Below are positions 7,937-15,366 of a stretch of DNA of 64,000 bases, one piece after another (position 1 is the first letter of the stretch; each line of letters begins with the position of its first letter). The DNA is taken from the NCBI GenBank assembly GCA_903862955.1, contig CAIPAH010000021.1:1-64000 (forward strand), given 5' to 3'. The notes beneath the pieces are model-generated. The model ran no database searches and had not been told where the DNA came from. It saw only the letters and a program-made list of their open reading frames with translations. Source of the DNA: an uncultured Opitutia bacterium (GTDB lineage Bacteria > Verrucomicrobiota > Verrucomicrobiia > Opitutales > Opitutaceae). A program made the position numbers and the translations under genes.

Positions 7937-8332
7937 ATGTATATTGACTCCGAGTCCAGAGAGAACGCATTTCAAATATTCGCGCGTGTTCAAAAATTGC
8001 CCTTCGCCATTTCGAGACACAATTGGACTGACCACGATTTGGTAATAGTCTTAAGAATTGTGCCGCGTGGAAAATACGGCGTCGCCTATGGCTTTCCTGT
8101 GCGCGATGGCGTCCCGAACGCACATCTGTCGTATGACTCCAAATGGAAGAAGAAAATGGAGCTTCCCAATATAGGGAGTTACCAATGGAGATTCATTGAT
8201 ATTCCAGAAATCAGACTCAGAGAGCTGGAGAAAGAATTTTTCGCGAAGGTCGCACCTGGATATAACTTTAGTAGAAAGAAACTTGGTGCCGAACTGCCCT
8301 GGTTTGAGCCGACCGTTGAAAAAGACGTCTGA
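7937..8332 (+). CDS. Hypothetical protein in AT-rich patch
   Basis: I do not recognise this 131-residue protein. It is lysine- and aromatic-rich, with no signal peptide or membrane segment, and ends in a basic region (FSRKKLGAELPWFEPTVEKD). Its codon use, like that of the HEPN-type gene 130 bases upstream, is less GC-biased than the neighbours, which suggests shared recent acquisition. It could be the partner of the HEPN-type gene, but nothing in the sequence proves that. Confidence 0.5.
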   Translation: MYIDSESRENAFQIFARVQKLPFAISRHNWTDHDLVIVLRIVPRGKYGVAYGFPVRDGVPNAHLSYDSKWKKKMELPNIGSYQWRFIDIPEIRLRELEKEFFAKVAPGYNFSRKKLGAELPWFEPTVEKDV

Positions 8333-8416
8333 AAAGTGTTCGGGGTTCGGGACTTTGGGCAGGCCTCCATCACGATCAGCAAAATTTCATCCGTCCACCC
8401 TCAACCAAGGATAACC

Positions 8417-8728
8417 ATGATTCGCCTGAGCATTCTCTACCCCAACACGGCCGGCGCGCGCTTTGACTGGGCGTATTATCTCGGCACGCATATGCCGCTG
8501 GTCAGGCGCCGCTTGGGCGACGCGCTGAAGGCCGTGTCAGTCGAGCAGGGCTTGACGGGAGGCGCGCCGGGCGCACCCGCGGCCTATGTCGCGCTCTGCC
8601 ACCTCACCTTCGACACGATGCCGGCGTTCCAGGCGGCCTTCGCCGCCCATGCGACCGAACTGATGGCCGATATCCCCAATTACACGTCGATTGAGCCGAC
8701 CATCCAGATCAACGAAGTGAAGCTCTGA
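8417..8728 (+). CDS. EthD family protein
   Basis: This is a 103-residue ferredoxin-like (dimeric alpha/beta barrel) protein. It has the family pattern of an N-terminal strand (MIRLSILYPN), a YYLGTHMPLVRRRL segment holding the conserved histidine, and a second half ending in a strand (IEPTIQINEVKL). EthD was named from an ETBE-degradation cluster; most relatives have no known reaction. The ATG at 8417 is preceded by an AAGGA-type ribosome binding site, which fixes the start. It marks the return to GC-rich host-type sequence after the AT-rich patch. Confidence 0.75.
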   Translation: MIRLSILYPNTAGARFDWAYYLGTHMPLVRRRLGDALKAVSVEQGLTGGAPGAPAAYVALCHLTFDTMPAFQAAFAAHATELMADIPNYTSIEPTIQINEVKL

Positions 8729-8860
8729 TCCCGGGTCCAACCGGCCGGCAGAGTCCGCCAGAAATTCAGGGTCGGGACCTAGGTTGATGGGTCCGCCTCC
8801 GTTCCCCCTTTCCTGGCTTCCCCCTTCAAAAAACGCCCAGCTCCGGCTTTTCCCTTGCCA

Positions 8861-8896
8861 TGTTAAATCTTAACACTGGCATGTGAGAACTGAACA
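8861..8896 (+). promoter_or_regulatory. Tandem candidate DeoR operator
   Basis: A perfect dyad TGTTAAATCTTAACA (6-base arms, 3-base centre) at 8861-8875 is followed by TGTGAGAACTGAACA at 8882-8896. The two 15-mers agree at 11 positions and are spaced 21 bases centre to centre, two helical turns. They lie 47-82 bases upstream of the DeoR regulator start and are the only such signal before the long sugar locus. Confidence 0.55.
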
Positions 8897-8942
8897 CCCC
8901 GATGAGCGCCCCCTCATTCGCCACGACCTTCCTGCTCCGGGC

Positions 8943-9755
8943 ATGACCACCGCCGACCGCCGCCAGTTCATCCTCGACCGGCTCGAGGCGTCCGGCACCG
9001 GCAGCTACGGGGAATTCGCGTCCGCCCTGCGGGTCTCGACCATGACGGTCCGGCGCGACTTGGAGGAACTCATCCGGCAGGGCGCGGTGATCAAGACCGT
9101 CGGGGGCGTCCAGAAGGCGGCGGCGCCGTCCTATCTCCAGGAAACCGCCGTCCACTCCCGCATGGCCCTGCGCCGACAGGAGAAGCGCGCCATCGCCCGC
9201 GCCGCGCTCGAACTCGTCACGCCGGGTTCCACCCTCTTCCTCGACGGCAGCAGCACCTGCCTCGAGTTCGCCCGGCTGCTCGCCAAGGAAAGTTCCGGCC
9301 TCACCGTCGTCACCAACTCCGCCCTCGCCTGCCTCGAGCTGGGCAAGAGCAGCGGGCTAGCCGTTGTCGGCATCGGGGGGCTTTACGACGCCCTCAGCCT
9401 GTCCTTCGTCGGACCGCAGGCGGAGGATTGGGCCAAGACGCTCTTCGTGGATTTCGCCTTCATCGGCACCAAGGGCCTCCTCCCCGCCACCGGCACGTTC
9501 GAGTCCGCGGTCCCCACTTCCCGCATCAAGCAGATCATCGCCAGGCAGTGCGGCCGGCTCGTGTTGCTCGCCGACCACTCCAAATTTGGCCAGCGCGGAC
9601 TGAGCAAGGTGCTCGACATCGCGCAGGTCCACACCGTCGTCACCGACGACCGCACCGCCCGCGCCGACCTCGCCACCCTCGGCAAGAAGGTCCGATCCGT
9701 CGTGGTCGCCCCGGTCCGTCGCCACGCTATGAAAGGAACCGCCCATGCCACTTGA
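8943..9755 (+). CDS. DeoR family transcriptional regulator
   Basis: This 270-residue regulator is probably a repressor of the downstream sugar locus. The N-terminal winged helix-turn-helix (about residues 20-45, EFASALRVSTMTVRRDLEEL) is the DeoR signature. The C-terminal ligand-binding domain has the LFLDGSSTCLEFARLL and VVTNSALACLEL segments that bind phosphorylated sugars in relatives, and a late ADHSKFGQRGL motif. The ATG at 8943 was chosen because residues encoded further upstream overlap the candidate operator. It overlaps the aldolase gene by 11 bases, so it is co-transcribed with it. The inducer is probably a sugar phosphate made in this pathway. Confidence 0.9.
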   Translation: MTTADRRQFILDRLEASGTGSYGEFASALRVSTMTVRRDLEELIRQGAVIKTVGGVQKAAAPSYLQETAVHSRMALRRQEKRAIARAALELVTPGSTLFLDGSSTCLEFARLLAKESSGLTVVTNSALACLELGKSSGLAVVGIGGLYDALSLSFVGPQAEDWAKTLFVDFAFIGTKGLLPATGTFESAVPTSRIKQIIARQCGRLVLLADHSKFGQRGLSKVLDIAQVHTVVTDDRTARADLATLGKKVRSVVVAPVRRHAMKGTAHAT

Positions 9756-10641
9756 ACCCATCGGAAAGCTCATGGCCGCCGCCCGCGCCGGCCGCTACGC
9801 CCTCGGCTACTTCGAGAGCTGGAACCTCGAGTCGCTCCAAGGCGTGATCGACGCCGCCGAGTCCACCCGCTCGCCCATCATCATCGGGTTCAACGGCGAC
9901 TTCCTCAGCCGCCCCGGGCGCCGGGCCGCCGAGCGGCTGTCGTGGTATGGCGCGCTAGGACGCGCCGCGGCGGAATCCGCCAAGGTCCCGGTCGGCTTCA
10001 TTTTCAACGAGTGCCCCAACGACGAGTGGGTCCACGCCGCCGCGACCGCCGGCTTCAACCTCATCATGCCGTCCGATCCCGAGGCTTCCTACGAGGACTA
10101 CGAGCGGCGCGTGAAAGCCCTCACCGCCCACGCGCACGCGCACGGCACCGCCGTCGAGGCCGAGATCGGCACCCTGCCCTGCGGGGCATCCGGCACCGTC
10201 GGGGCGGACGGTGATATGACCGATCCCGAACTCGCCGCGCGTTTTGTGGCGGCCACCGGCATTGACCTGCTCGCGGTCAGCGTCGGCAACGTCCACATCA
10301 AGCTCTCCGGCCAGCAGGACTTGAACCTCGACCAACTGGACCGCATCACCCGGCGCGTCTCGATCCCGCTGGTGCTGCACGGCGGCACCGGCATCGCGAC
10401 CGACTCACTCAAGCAAGCGATCCAGCGCGGCGTGACGAAGGTCAACTACGGCACCTACCTGAAGCAGCGCTACCTGCTCGCCGTGCACAAGGCGCTGCAC
10501 AATCCCATCCCCAACCCGCACGAGCTGCTCGGCATTGGCGGAGAGCACGACGTGATGGTCGCGGGCCGGCTGGCGGTGCGGGACGCTGTTTTGGAACGAA
10601 TCGAAACCCTGGGTTGCTGCGGGAGGACTTTTCATGCCTGA
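9745..10641 (+). CDS. Class II fructose-bisphosphate aldolase family protein, divergent active site
   Basis: The 298-residue TIM-barrel protein is homologous to class II (zinc) aldolases that split ketose phosphates into DHAP and an aldehyde. Retained family features are VEAEIGTL (about 137-144), the ligand-type H184 in VGNVHIKLSG, H212 in PLVLHGGTG and the VNYGTYLKQ segment. The usual HLDHG motif, which carries the catalytic aspartate and first zinc histidine, reads FIFNEC here (N88, E89). Either the metal site is rebuilt or the reaction differs. Overlaps with deoR upstream and the PfkB kinase downstream show tight coupling. A sugar-phosphate substrate is likely; identity is open. Confidence 0.8.
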   Translation: MPLEPIGKLMAAARAGRYALGYFESWNLESLQGVIDAAESTRSPIIIGFNGDFLSRPGRRAAERLSWYGALGRAAAESAKVPVGFIFNECPNDEWVHAAATAGFNLIMPSDPEASYEDYERRVKALTAHAHAHGTAVEAEIGTLPCGASGTVGADGDMTDPELAARFVAATGIDLLAVSVGNVHIKLSGQQDLNLDQLDRITRRVSIPLVLHGGTGIATDSLKQAIQRGVTKVNYGTYLKQRYLLAVHKALHNPIPNPHELLGIGGEHDVMVAGRLAVRDAVLERIETLGCCGRTFHA

Positions 10642-11608
10642 CATGACTGCCATAGCTGAAATCGCCTGCGTTGGAATTCTCGTGGAAGACACCTTCTGCG
10701 GGCCGATGAAGGAAATGCCGCCTGAGGGCTCGCTGCTCGGCGTGGACGCCATGCCGGTGAAGGTCGGCGGCTGCGCGGCCAACGTCGCCATCGACTTGGC
10801 GAAGCAGGGCCTGTCCGTGGACGTCATCGGCTGCCTCGGCCGCGACGGCTCCGGCAAGTCGCTCGTCGCCTCGCTGGAAAAGCAGGGCGCGAGCTGCCGC
10901 CACATGATCTACACGGACCGCTTTCCGACGAGCCGCACGGTGGTCCTCCTCGTCGAGGGCCAGGACCGCCGGTTCATCCACATGTTTGGCGCGAACCAGG
11001 ACCTGTCCGTCGACAAGATCGACCGCGCCTGGCTGGACGGCGTGAAGGTCTTCTACTTCGGCGGGCTGTGTGCGATGCCGGGCATCAATTTCGCCGCCTT
11101 CCGCGAGCTGCTGAAATATTGCCGTTCCAAGGGCATCGTGACGGTCGTGGACGTCGTCGTCCCGCAGCAATTTTCCGGCGGCGATGAGCTCAACTCCCTG
11201 CTGCCCGAGATCGACTACTTCCTCCCCAACGACGACGAGGCGAAGCACCTCACCGGCCTCGCCGACCCGATGGACCAGCTCCGCCACTTCCTGAAGCACG
11301 GCGCCCGCACCGTGATCGTCACGCAGGGCAAGGCCGGCGCCCTCGCGGCGCGCGGTGGCCAGTTTTGGCGCAGCGGCATCTTCCCCGCCAAGGTCGTCGA
11401 TCCCTCCGGTTCCGGCGATGCCTTCGACGCCGGCGTCATCACCGCGATCCGCCGCGGCTGGGACCTGCCCAAGATGCTCGCCTACGCCAGCGCCCTCGGC
11501 TCGTCCGCCACGCGCGCCGTCGGCACCACCGACGGCGTGTTCACCGCCGCCGAGGCCGAAGCGTTCATCGCCTCCCACGCGCTGCCCGTCACCACCGGCA
11601 AGCTCTGA
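10634..11608 (+). CDS. PfkB family carbohydrate kinase
   Basis: This is a 324-residue ribokinase-fold sugar kinase. The N-terminal KVGGCAANVAIDLAKQGL segment is the first PfkB signature. The second, DPSGSGDAFDAG near residues 256-267, contains the catalytic base D262 and the anion hole. It overlaps the aldolase gene by eight bases. With the lyxose-isomerase-like gene downstream, a plausible role is phosphorylating a ketose (for instance fructose from mannose) before aldol cleavage. The exact sugar cannot be read from the sequence. Confidence 0.9.
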   Translation: MPDMTAIAEIACVGILVEDTFCGPMKEMPPEGSLLGVDAMPVKVGGCAANVAIDLAKQGLSVDVIGCLGRDGSGKSLVASLEKQGASCRHMIYTDRFPTSRTVVLLVEGQDRRFIHMFGANQDLSVDKIDRAWLDGVKVFYFGGLCAMPGINFAAFRELLKYCRSKGIVTVVDVVVPQQFSGGDELNSLLPEIDYFLPNDDEAKHLTGLADPMDQLRHFLKHGARTVIVTQGKAGALAARGGQFWRSGIFPAKVVDPSGSGDAFDAGVITAIRRGWDLPKMLAYASALGSSATRAVGTTDGVFTAAEAEAFIASHALPVTTGKL

Positions 11609-11616
11609 TTCGCCCC

Positions 11617-13653
11617 GTGCCAACCGCCACCCAGTCCGCGGGTCCGACAATCGTCGCCAATCCCTGGCTGGCGGTTGGCATCCACCACTGCGGCGACGAG
11701 GCCGGAACGCATCGCATCGGCGCCTTGGCGTTGAAGGATGGCAGCGGCTGGCGGCATCTCCTGCAGGGCATCGAGGGCCAGGAATTTTCCACGTCCGTCG
11801 GTTGCGCGGACGCCACCACCTGCACGACGAAGCAGCTCCCCGATGGCGGCTGGGAGATCACGCTGAAGGGGTCTTCCGAATTCTGGAGCGCCACGTCCGT
11901 GGTCACTCTCCCCGCCCAGGAGCCCGTGATTCGGCGCGTGCAACGTTACCGCTTCCTGAAGCCGTGTGCCGCTGCGATTCATCCCGGCTTCAAACTCAAC
12001 GCCAACGCGGCCATCTGCTACACCCTGCCGCTGCACGCGCACGAGCAGCCGCTCGCCGACGTTCCAGCGAGCCGCAGCGCAGTGGACTGGGCGGTGCCCT
12101 TCCCGTTCCACGTCTGGCACGATGGACAAGTGGTTGCGATCTACGGCGTGGACCGGAGCCGGTCGGCTGGGACGCTGGATTTCTCCCCCACGTCCGGCGG
12201 CGGCGCGCAGGTGCGGTGCTACCTGCCTGACGTCGCCACGCAAAATCCCGGCGGCGTGCCGCACGTGTCCCCGAGTTTGGCGGAGTTCAAAGCTGGGGAT
12301 GAGATCACCCTGACCGAGGTCTTCTCCGCGAAGCCGCTGGCTGTGGGCGAAGAGCCATGGCTCGAGGCGGAGCGTATGGCCGCGGCCATTTTGCTCCGCA
12401 CTCCGCCGCGCGCCTTCGACGCCAAGGCTGCAGCGGCGCGCATCGCGGCGTTTTATCCGCGTTGCGAGCTGTGGGAGCCCGACGCCCTCGGGCCGGGCCG
12501 CGGCTGGTTCAGCAACATGTGGGTTCGCACCCAGACCGGACCAGCCAAGAAGCGCGGCGAGATGAGTGGCTACTTTGATTTTGGCTGGGGCGAAGGCATC
12601 GCGGTGGAAATGTGGATGGGCAGCGTCCGCCACTGGCTGCGCACGGGCGATCGCCGGTTGTTGCCTTACGTCGACGAAATGACGCGCAACCTGGACTGCT
12701 TCCAGCGCGGGACCGACGGCGCGTATTTCGACCGCAGCGATGGCAAAAAATATGGCGACTTCCTGATGAACCTCGTGCCGGGCAGCCGGATCTGGACGCA
12801 CTCGCTCGGGCACACCGCGAGCCAGTTGATCCAGCTCTACCAACTCGCGCCGAACTATCCGGACGCCGCGACCCGCCAGCACTGGCTGAGAGCCGCCACG
12901 GCCATGGGCGAATTTCTTGCGCGCCAGCAGCGTCCCGACGGCGACCTGCCGGACATCCTCGACGAGCACAATCACGAGGTGAACCGGAAGCCGCACCGCA
13001 TCGCCGCCCGCGCGGTGGTCTGCGGGCTGTGGACGCGTCTCGGGCAGGTCACCGGCGACGCAACTTGGACGGAGCGTGCCCGGCGTCTTGCGGCCTTCGT
13101 CGCCCCCGGGCTGCACCGGTACGAATACTACAACCAGATGCTCGACGGCATTTATGCCGCCGACAAGGAGTTCGTGGACAGCGAGGCCGCGTGCTACGTG
13201 CTCGAGGGCGTGGTGCCGCTCTACGTCGCGACGCGCGACCCCGCCGTGCTCGCGCTCTGCCAGAAGGCTGCGGCATTTGCGTTTGCGTGGACCTATTTCT
13301 ACGATCTCCCGCACGCGAACCACGGCGTGGCGCGCGGCGGCCAGTGCTGCCGCACAGATGACTACCCGCTCCTCTACCCGATCGGGCCGGTCAAGGCCAT
13401 CGAGCCCGTTCTCGCGCTGGCGGCCGCCACGGGTGATCCGCTCTATCGCACAATGGCCGCCGAAATGGCGTCGTTCATCGGCAACTGGCTGATGGATGCG
13501 CCCGGCCAGCCGTGGGACGGCGGTATGATCCACGCGCTCGGACAATTTTCCGGAAAACACTGGGGCCCCGACCTCGCCGGCCAGGTGGACACGGGCATGG
13601 CGACCGGCAACAGCCTCGCTGCCCTGGAATGCTGGCTCGCGCACCAGGCCTAG
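11617..13653 (+). CDS. Glycosidase-like protein with alpha/alpha-barrel domain
   Basis: The 678-residue protein starts at a GTG nine bases after the PfkB stop. The first 270 residues or so look like a beta-sandwich; from about residue 300 a helical repeat region follows (ARIAAFYPRCELW onward) with paired aromatic and acidic residues (FDFGWGEGIAVEMWMGS, QQRPDGDLPDILDEHNHEVN) typical of six-hairpin glycosidases and lyases. There is no signal peptide, so it should be cytoplasmic. I cannot place it in a named GH family. Its position among GH38-like and DUF4450 proteins supports a role in trimming glycans or glycosides. Confidence 0.7.
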   Translation: MPTATQSAGPTIVANPWLAVGIHHCGDEAGTHRIGALALKDGSGWRHLLQGIEGQEFSTSVGCADATTCTTKQLPDGGWEITLKGSSEFWSATSVVTLPAQEPVIRRVQRYRFLKPCAAAIHPGFKLNANAAICYTLPLHAHEQPLADVPASRSAVDWAVPFPFHVWHDGQVVAIYGVDRSRSAGTLDFSPTSGGGAQVRCYLPDVATQNPGGVPHVSPSLAEFKAGDEITLTEVFSAKPLAVGEEPWLEAERMAAAILLRTPPRAFDAKAAAARIAAFYPRCELWEPDALGPGRGWFSNMWVRTQTGPAKKRGEMSGYFDFGWGEGIAVEMWMGSVRHWLRTGDRRLLPYVDEMTRNLDCFQRGTDGAYFDRSDGKKYGDFLMNLVPGSRIWTHSLGHTASQLIQLYQLAPNYPDAATRQHWLRAATAMGEFLARQQRPDGDLPDILDEHNHEVNRKPHRIAARAVVCGLWTRLGQVTGDATWTERARRLAAFVAPGLHRYEYYNQMLDGIYAADKEFVDSEAACYVLEGVVPLYVATRDPAVLALCQKAAAFAFAWTYFYDLPHANHGVARGGQCCRTDDYPLLYPIGPVKAIEPVLALAAATGDPLYRTMAAEMASFIGNWLMDAPGQPWDGGMIHALGQFSGKHWGPDLAGQVDTGMATGNSLAALECWLAHQA

Positions 13654-13702
13654 ACACTTTCGCCCACACCCTCACCCGCCCCTCTCACTTCCCGCCGCCA
13701 TC

Positions 13703-14122
13703 ATGGAAATCAAAATGAAGATGCCCGACCTGGCCACGACTGACTCCGCGATCAAGGTGATCCGGTGGCTCGTCACGCCCGGCCAGCCAGTCCAGCGCGG
13801 CCAGGCCTTGCTCGAGGTCGAGACCGACAAAGCCACGATGGAAGTCGAGTGCATCGCCACCGGCATTTTCAAGCAGCCCCTCGCCCAGCCCGGTGACACC
13901 CTGCTCGCCGGCCAGGCCCTGGCCGCGATTGAAGTCGAAGGCCCCGCTCGTCCCGCTGCGGCCGCTCCGCCAACCACACCTCCAGAAACTTCGGCGAAGG
14001 AGAGCCCGCCAATCGAAAATCGAAATTCGAAATTCGAAAATCCGGCGCCTCGCGCCGCGGGCGGAATGTTCGCCAAGAACCGCGCCGCAGCCAATCGCCC
14101 CAACCAAAGCCAAACGCCTTAA
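13703..14122 (+). CDS. Stand-alone lipoyl-domain protein (E2 N-terminus only)
   Basis: This 139-residue protein has a single biotinyl/lipoyl domain (residues 1-78) with the lipoylation motif ETDKATMEVE; K43 is the predicted modified lysine. After a proline/alanine linker it ends with no peripheral-subunit-binding region and no acyltransferase domain, so it cannot act as a complete E2. E1-alpha and E1-beta genes lie 7 and 9 kb downstream in the same locus. It may serve as a free acyl carrier for that E1, with catalytic E2 and E3 supplied elsewhere. Part of the linker (about residues 103-113) is encoded by an AT-rich low-complexity repeat. The lipA and lipB genes are elsewhere in this window. 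Confidence 0.85.
   Translation: MEIKMKMPDLATTDSAIKVIRWLVTPGQPVQRGQALLEVETDKATMEVECIATGIFKQPLAQPGDTLLAGQALAAIEVEGPARPAAAAPPTTPPETSAKESPPIENRNSKFENPAPRAAGGMFAKNRAAANRPNQSQTP
14010..14042 (+). repeat. Low-complexity TCGAAAATCGAAATTC repeat inside a coding region
   Basis: Tandem variants of ATCGAAA/ATTCGAAA make a short AT-rich stretch in GC-rich coding DNA. It encodes the linker segment IENRNSKFENP of the lipoyl protein. A similar GAAATCCGAA-type stretch is intergenic near 63723-63790. Confidence 0.65.
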
Positions 14123-14143
14123 CCGCCCCAACGCGCCCGCTAC

Positions 14144-15361
14144 ATGAGCTCCCCCGCCGCCCCCACCGTCGCACCCGCAACGCTCGAGCCAGAATTGGCT
14201 GAAGCCTACCGCCAGTGCGCGGACAAGAGCGTCCTCGCGGCGCTCAATCCAAAGATCTTCTTCGGCTATTTCTCGGTCTGCGCCGACCCTTCGCAGGGAC
14301 ACGGCTCCAACACGACCTTCCCCGGCCTCGACTGGGGCCAGTCCGCCGAGGCGCTGCTTTGGCTGGGCCGCAAGGCCGAGGTGCTCGCGAGCTGGAACTA
14401 CGTGAAGACCTTCCTGCGCGACGACGGCCTGATCCCCTTCGCCATCGTGCCCGACCAGGCCGGCACGACGGCGATGATGAAGCTGCCCAAGTCGGACAAG
14501 GAGTATCCCTTCGTCGTCGCGGCCAACGGCGGGGCCTACTCCCACTGGTTCCCCGGCAACCCGCTGCTGATGCTGCCGAATGTCACCGTCGTGCAGATGG
14601 CCGACGCGATCTTCCGGCACACGCAGGACCGGGCGTGGCTGGCGGCGCAGCAGGATTACCTGCGCGCCGTGTCCGACTGGATGGTGTTGCAAGTCACGCC
14701 CGAGGGACTCGTCAAGGGCGGCGGCTTCTACATCGAGCGTCCCCCACGGCTCGACCACGACGGCGTCACGCAATGCTACACCGCTGACGCCCTGCGCCTC
14801 GCCTCCCAGCTGACGGGCCAGTCCAGCTACGCGGCCGTCGCCGACCGGATCACCGCCTGCTTCCGCCAGAAATTCTGGGCGGGCGACCACTGCGTCGAAT
14901 ACATCAACCTCGAGCGCGGGGCCATTTCACATCACGGCCTCACCGACGTGGACTGGGCCGCCATCGCCATGGGCCTCGCCACGCCGGAGCAGGTGAAGAC
15001 GCTCTGGCCGCAGCTGCGCGACAATCGCGACTTTCTCTACAACGGTATTCCCACCGGCATCTCCACGCGGCCGGAAACCTACGAAGACTGGGAAATGCTT
15101 TATCTCGACCGCCACGATCTCGCGGCGATGGGCCGGGTCTGGTTCGTGGAAGCCCGGGCGCGCCACGTCATGGGCGACCGCGCCGGCATCCTCGAATCGC
15201 TGCGCCAGGTGGCGCGCGTGGGCCGCGCGAACGATTGGTATTGGCGCGAACGCTATTATTCCGAGCGCAGCGGCGACCTCGGGAGCTATCGCATCAACAC
15301 CTACTGCGAATATCCCGCGACGTTCATCCGCATCGTCCACCGCTACGTGCTGGGCGCCTGA
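14144..15361 (+). CDS. Six-hairpin glycosidase-like protein
   Basis: The 405-residue protein has the pattern of an (alpha/alpha)6 barrel glycosidase: an early FFGYFSVCADPSQGHGSNTT segment, LDWGQSAEALLWLGR, FLRDDGLIPFAIVPD, and acidic or aromatic loops such as LDHDGVTQCYTADALRLA and TRPETYEDWEML. Related architectures occur in GH63/GH15-type and unclassified families. It lacks a signal peptide. It follows the lipoyl gene after 21 bases and precedes the DUF4450 protein by 5 bases, consistent with one operon. Substrate unknown. Confidence 0.7.
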   Translation: MSSPAAPTVAPATLEPELAEAYRQCADKSVLAALNPKIFFGYFSVCADPSQGHGSNTTFPGLDWGQSAEALLWLGRKAEVLASWNYVKTFLRDDGLIPFAIVPDQAGTTAMMKLPKSDKEYPFVVAANGGAYSHWFPGNPLLMLPNVTVVQMADAIFRHTQDRAWLAAQQDYLRAVSDWMVLQVTPEGLVKGGGFYIERPPRLDHDGVTQCYTADALRLASQLTGQSSYAAVADRITACFRQKFWAGDHCVEYINLERGAISHHGLTDVDWAAIAMGLATPEQVKTLWPQLRDNRDFLYNGIPTGISTRPETYEDWEMLYLDRHDLAAMGRVWFVEARARHVMGDRAGILESLRQVARVGRANDWYWRERYYSERSGDLGSYRINTYCEYPATFIRIVHRYVLGA

Positions 15362-15366
15362 TCCCC

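Noticed and set aside
7280-8332. A classic HEPN/MNT toxin-antitoxin pair
   Set aside because: The second protein shows no nucleotidyltransferase motif (GSxAxG...DxD), so the pairing is not supported.
9745-11608. A myo-inositol pathway (IolJ aldolase and IolC kinase with a DeoR regulator)
   Set aside because: The three-gene resemblance is real, but no IolB, IolD, IolE or IolG homologue is nearby, and the rest of the locus handles glycosides.
11482-13644. A 720-codon minus-strand open frame opposite the glycosidase at 11617
   Set aside because: Same reasons: antisense of GC-biased codons and no domain signal.
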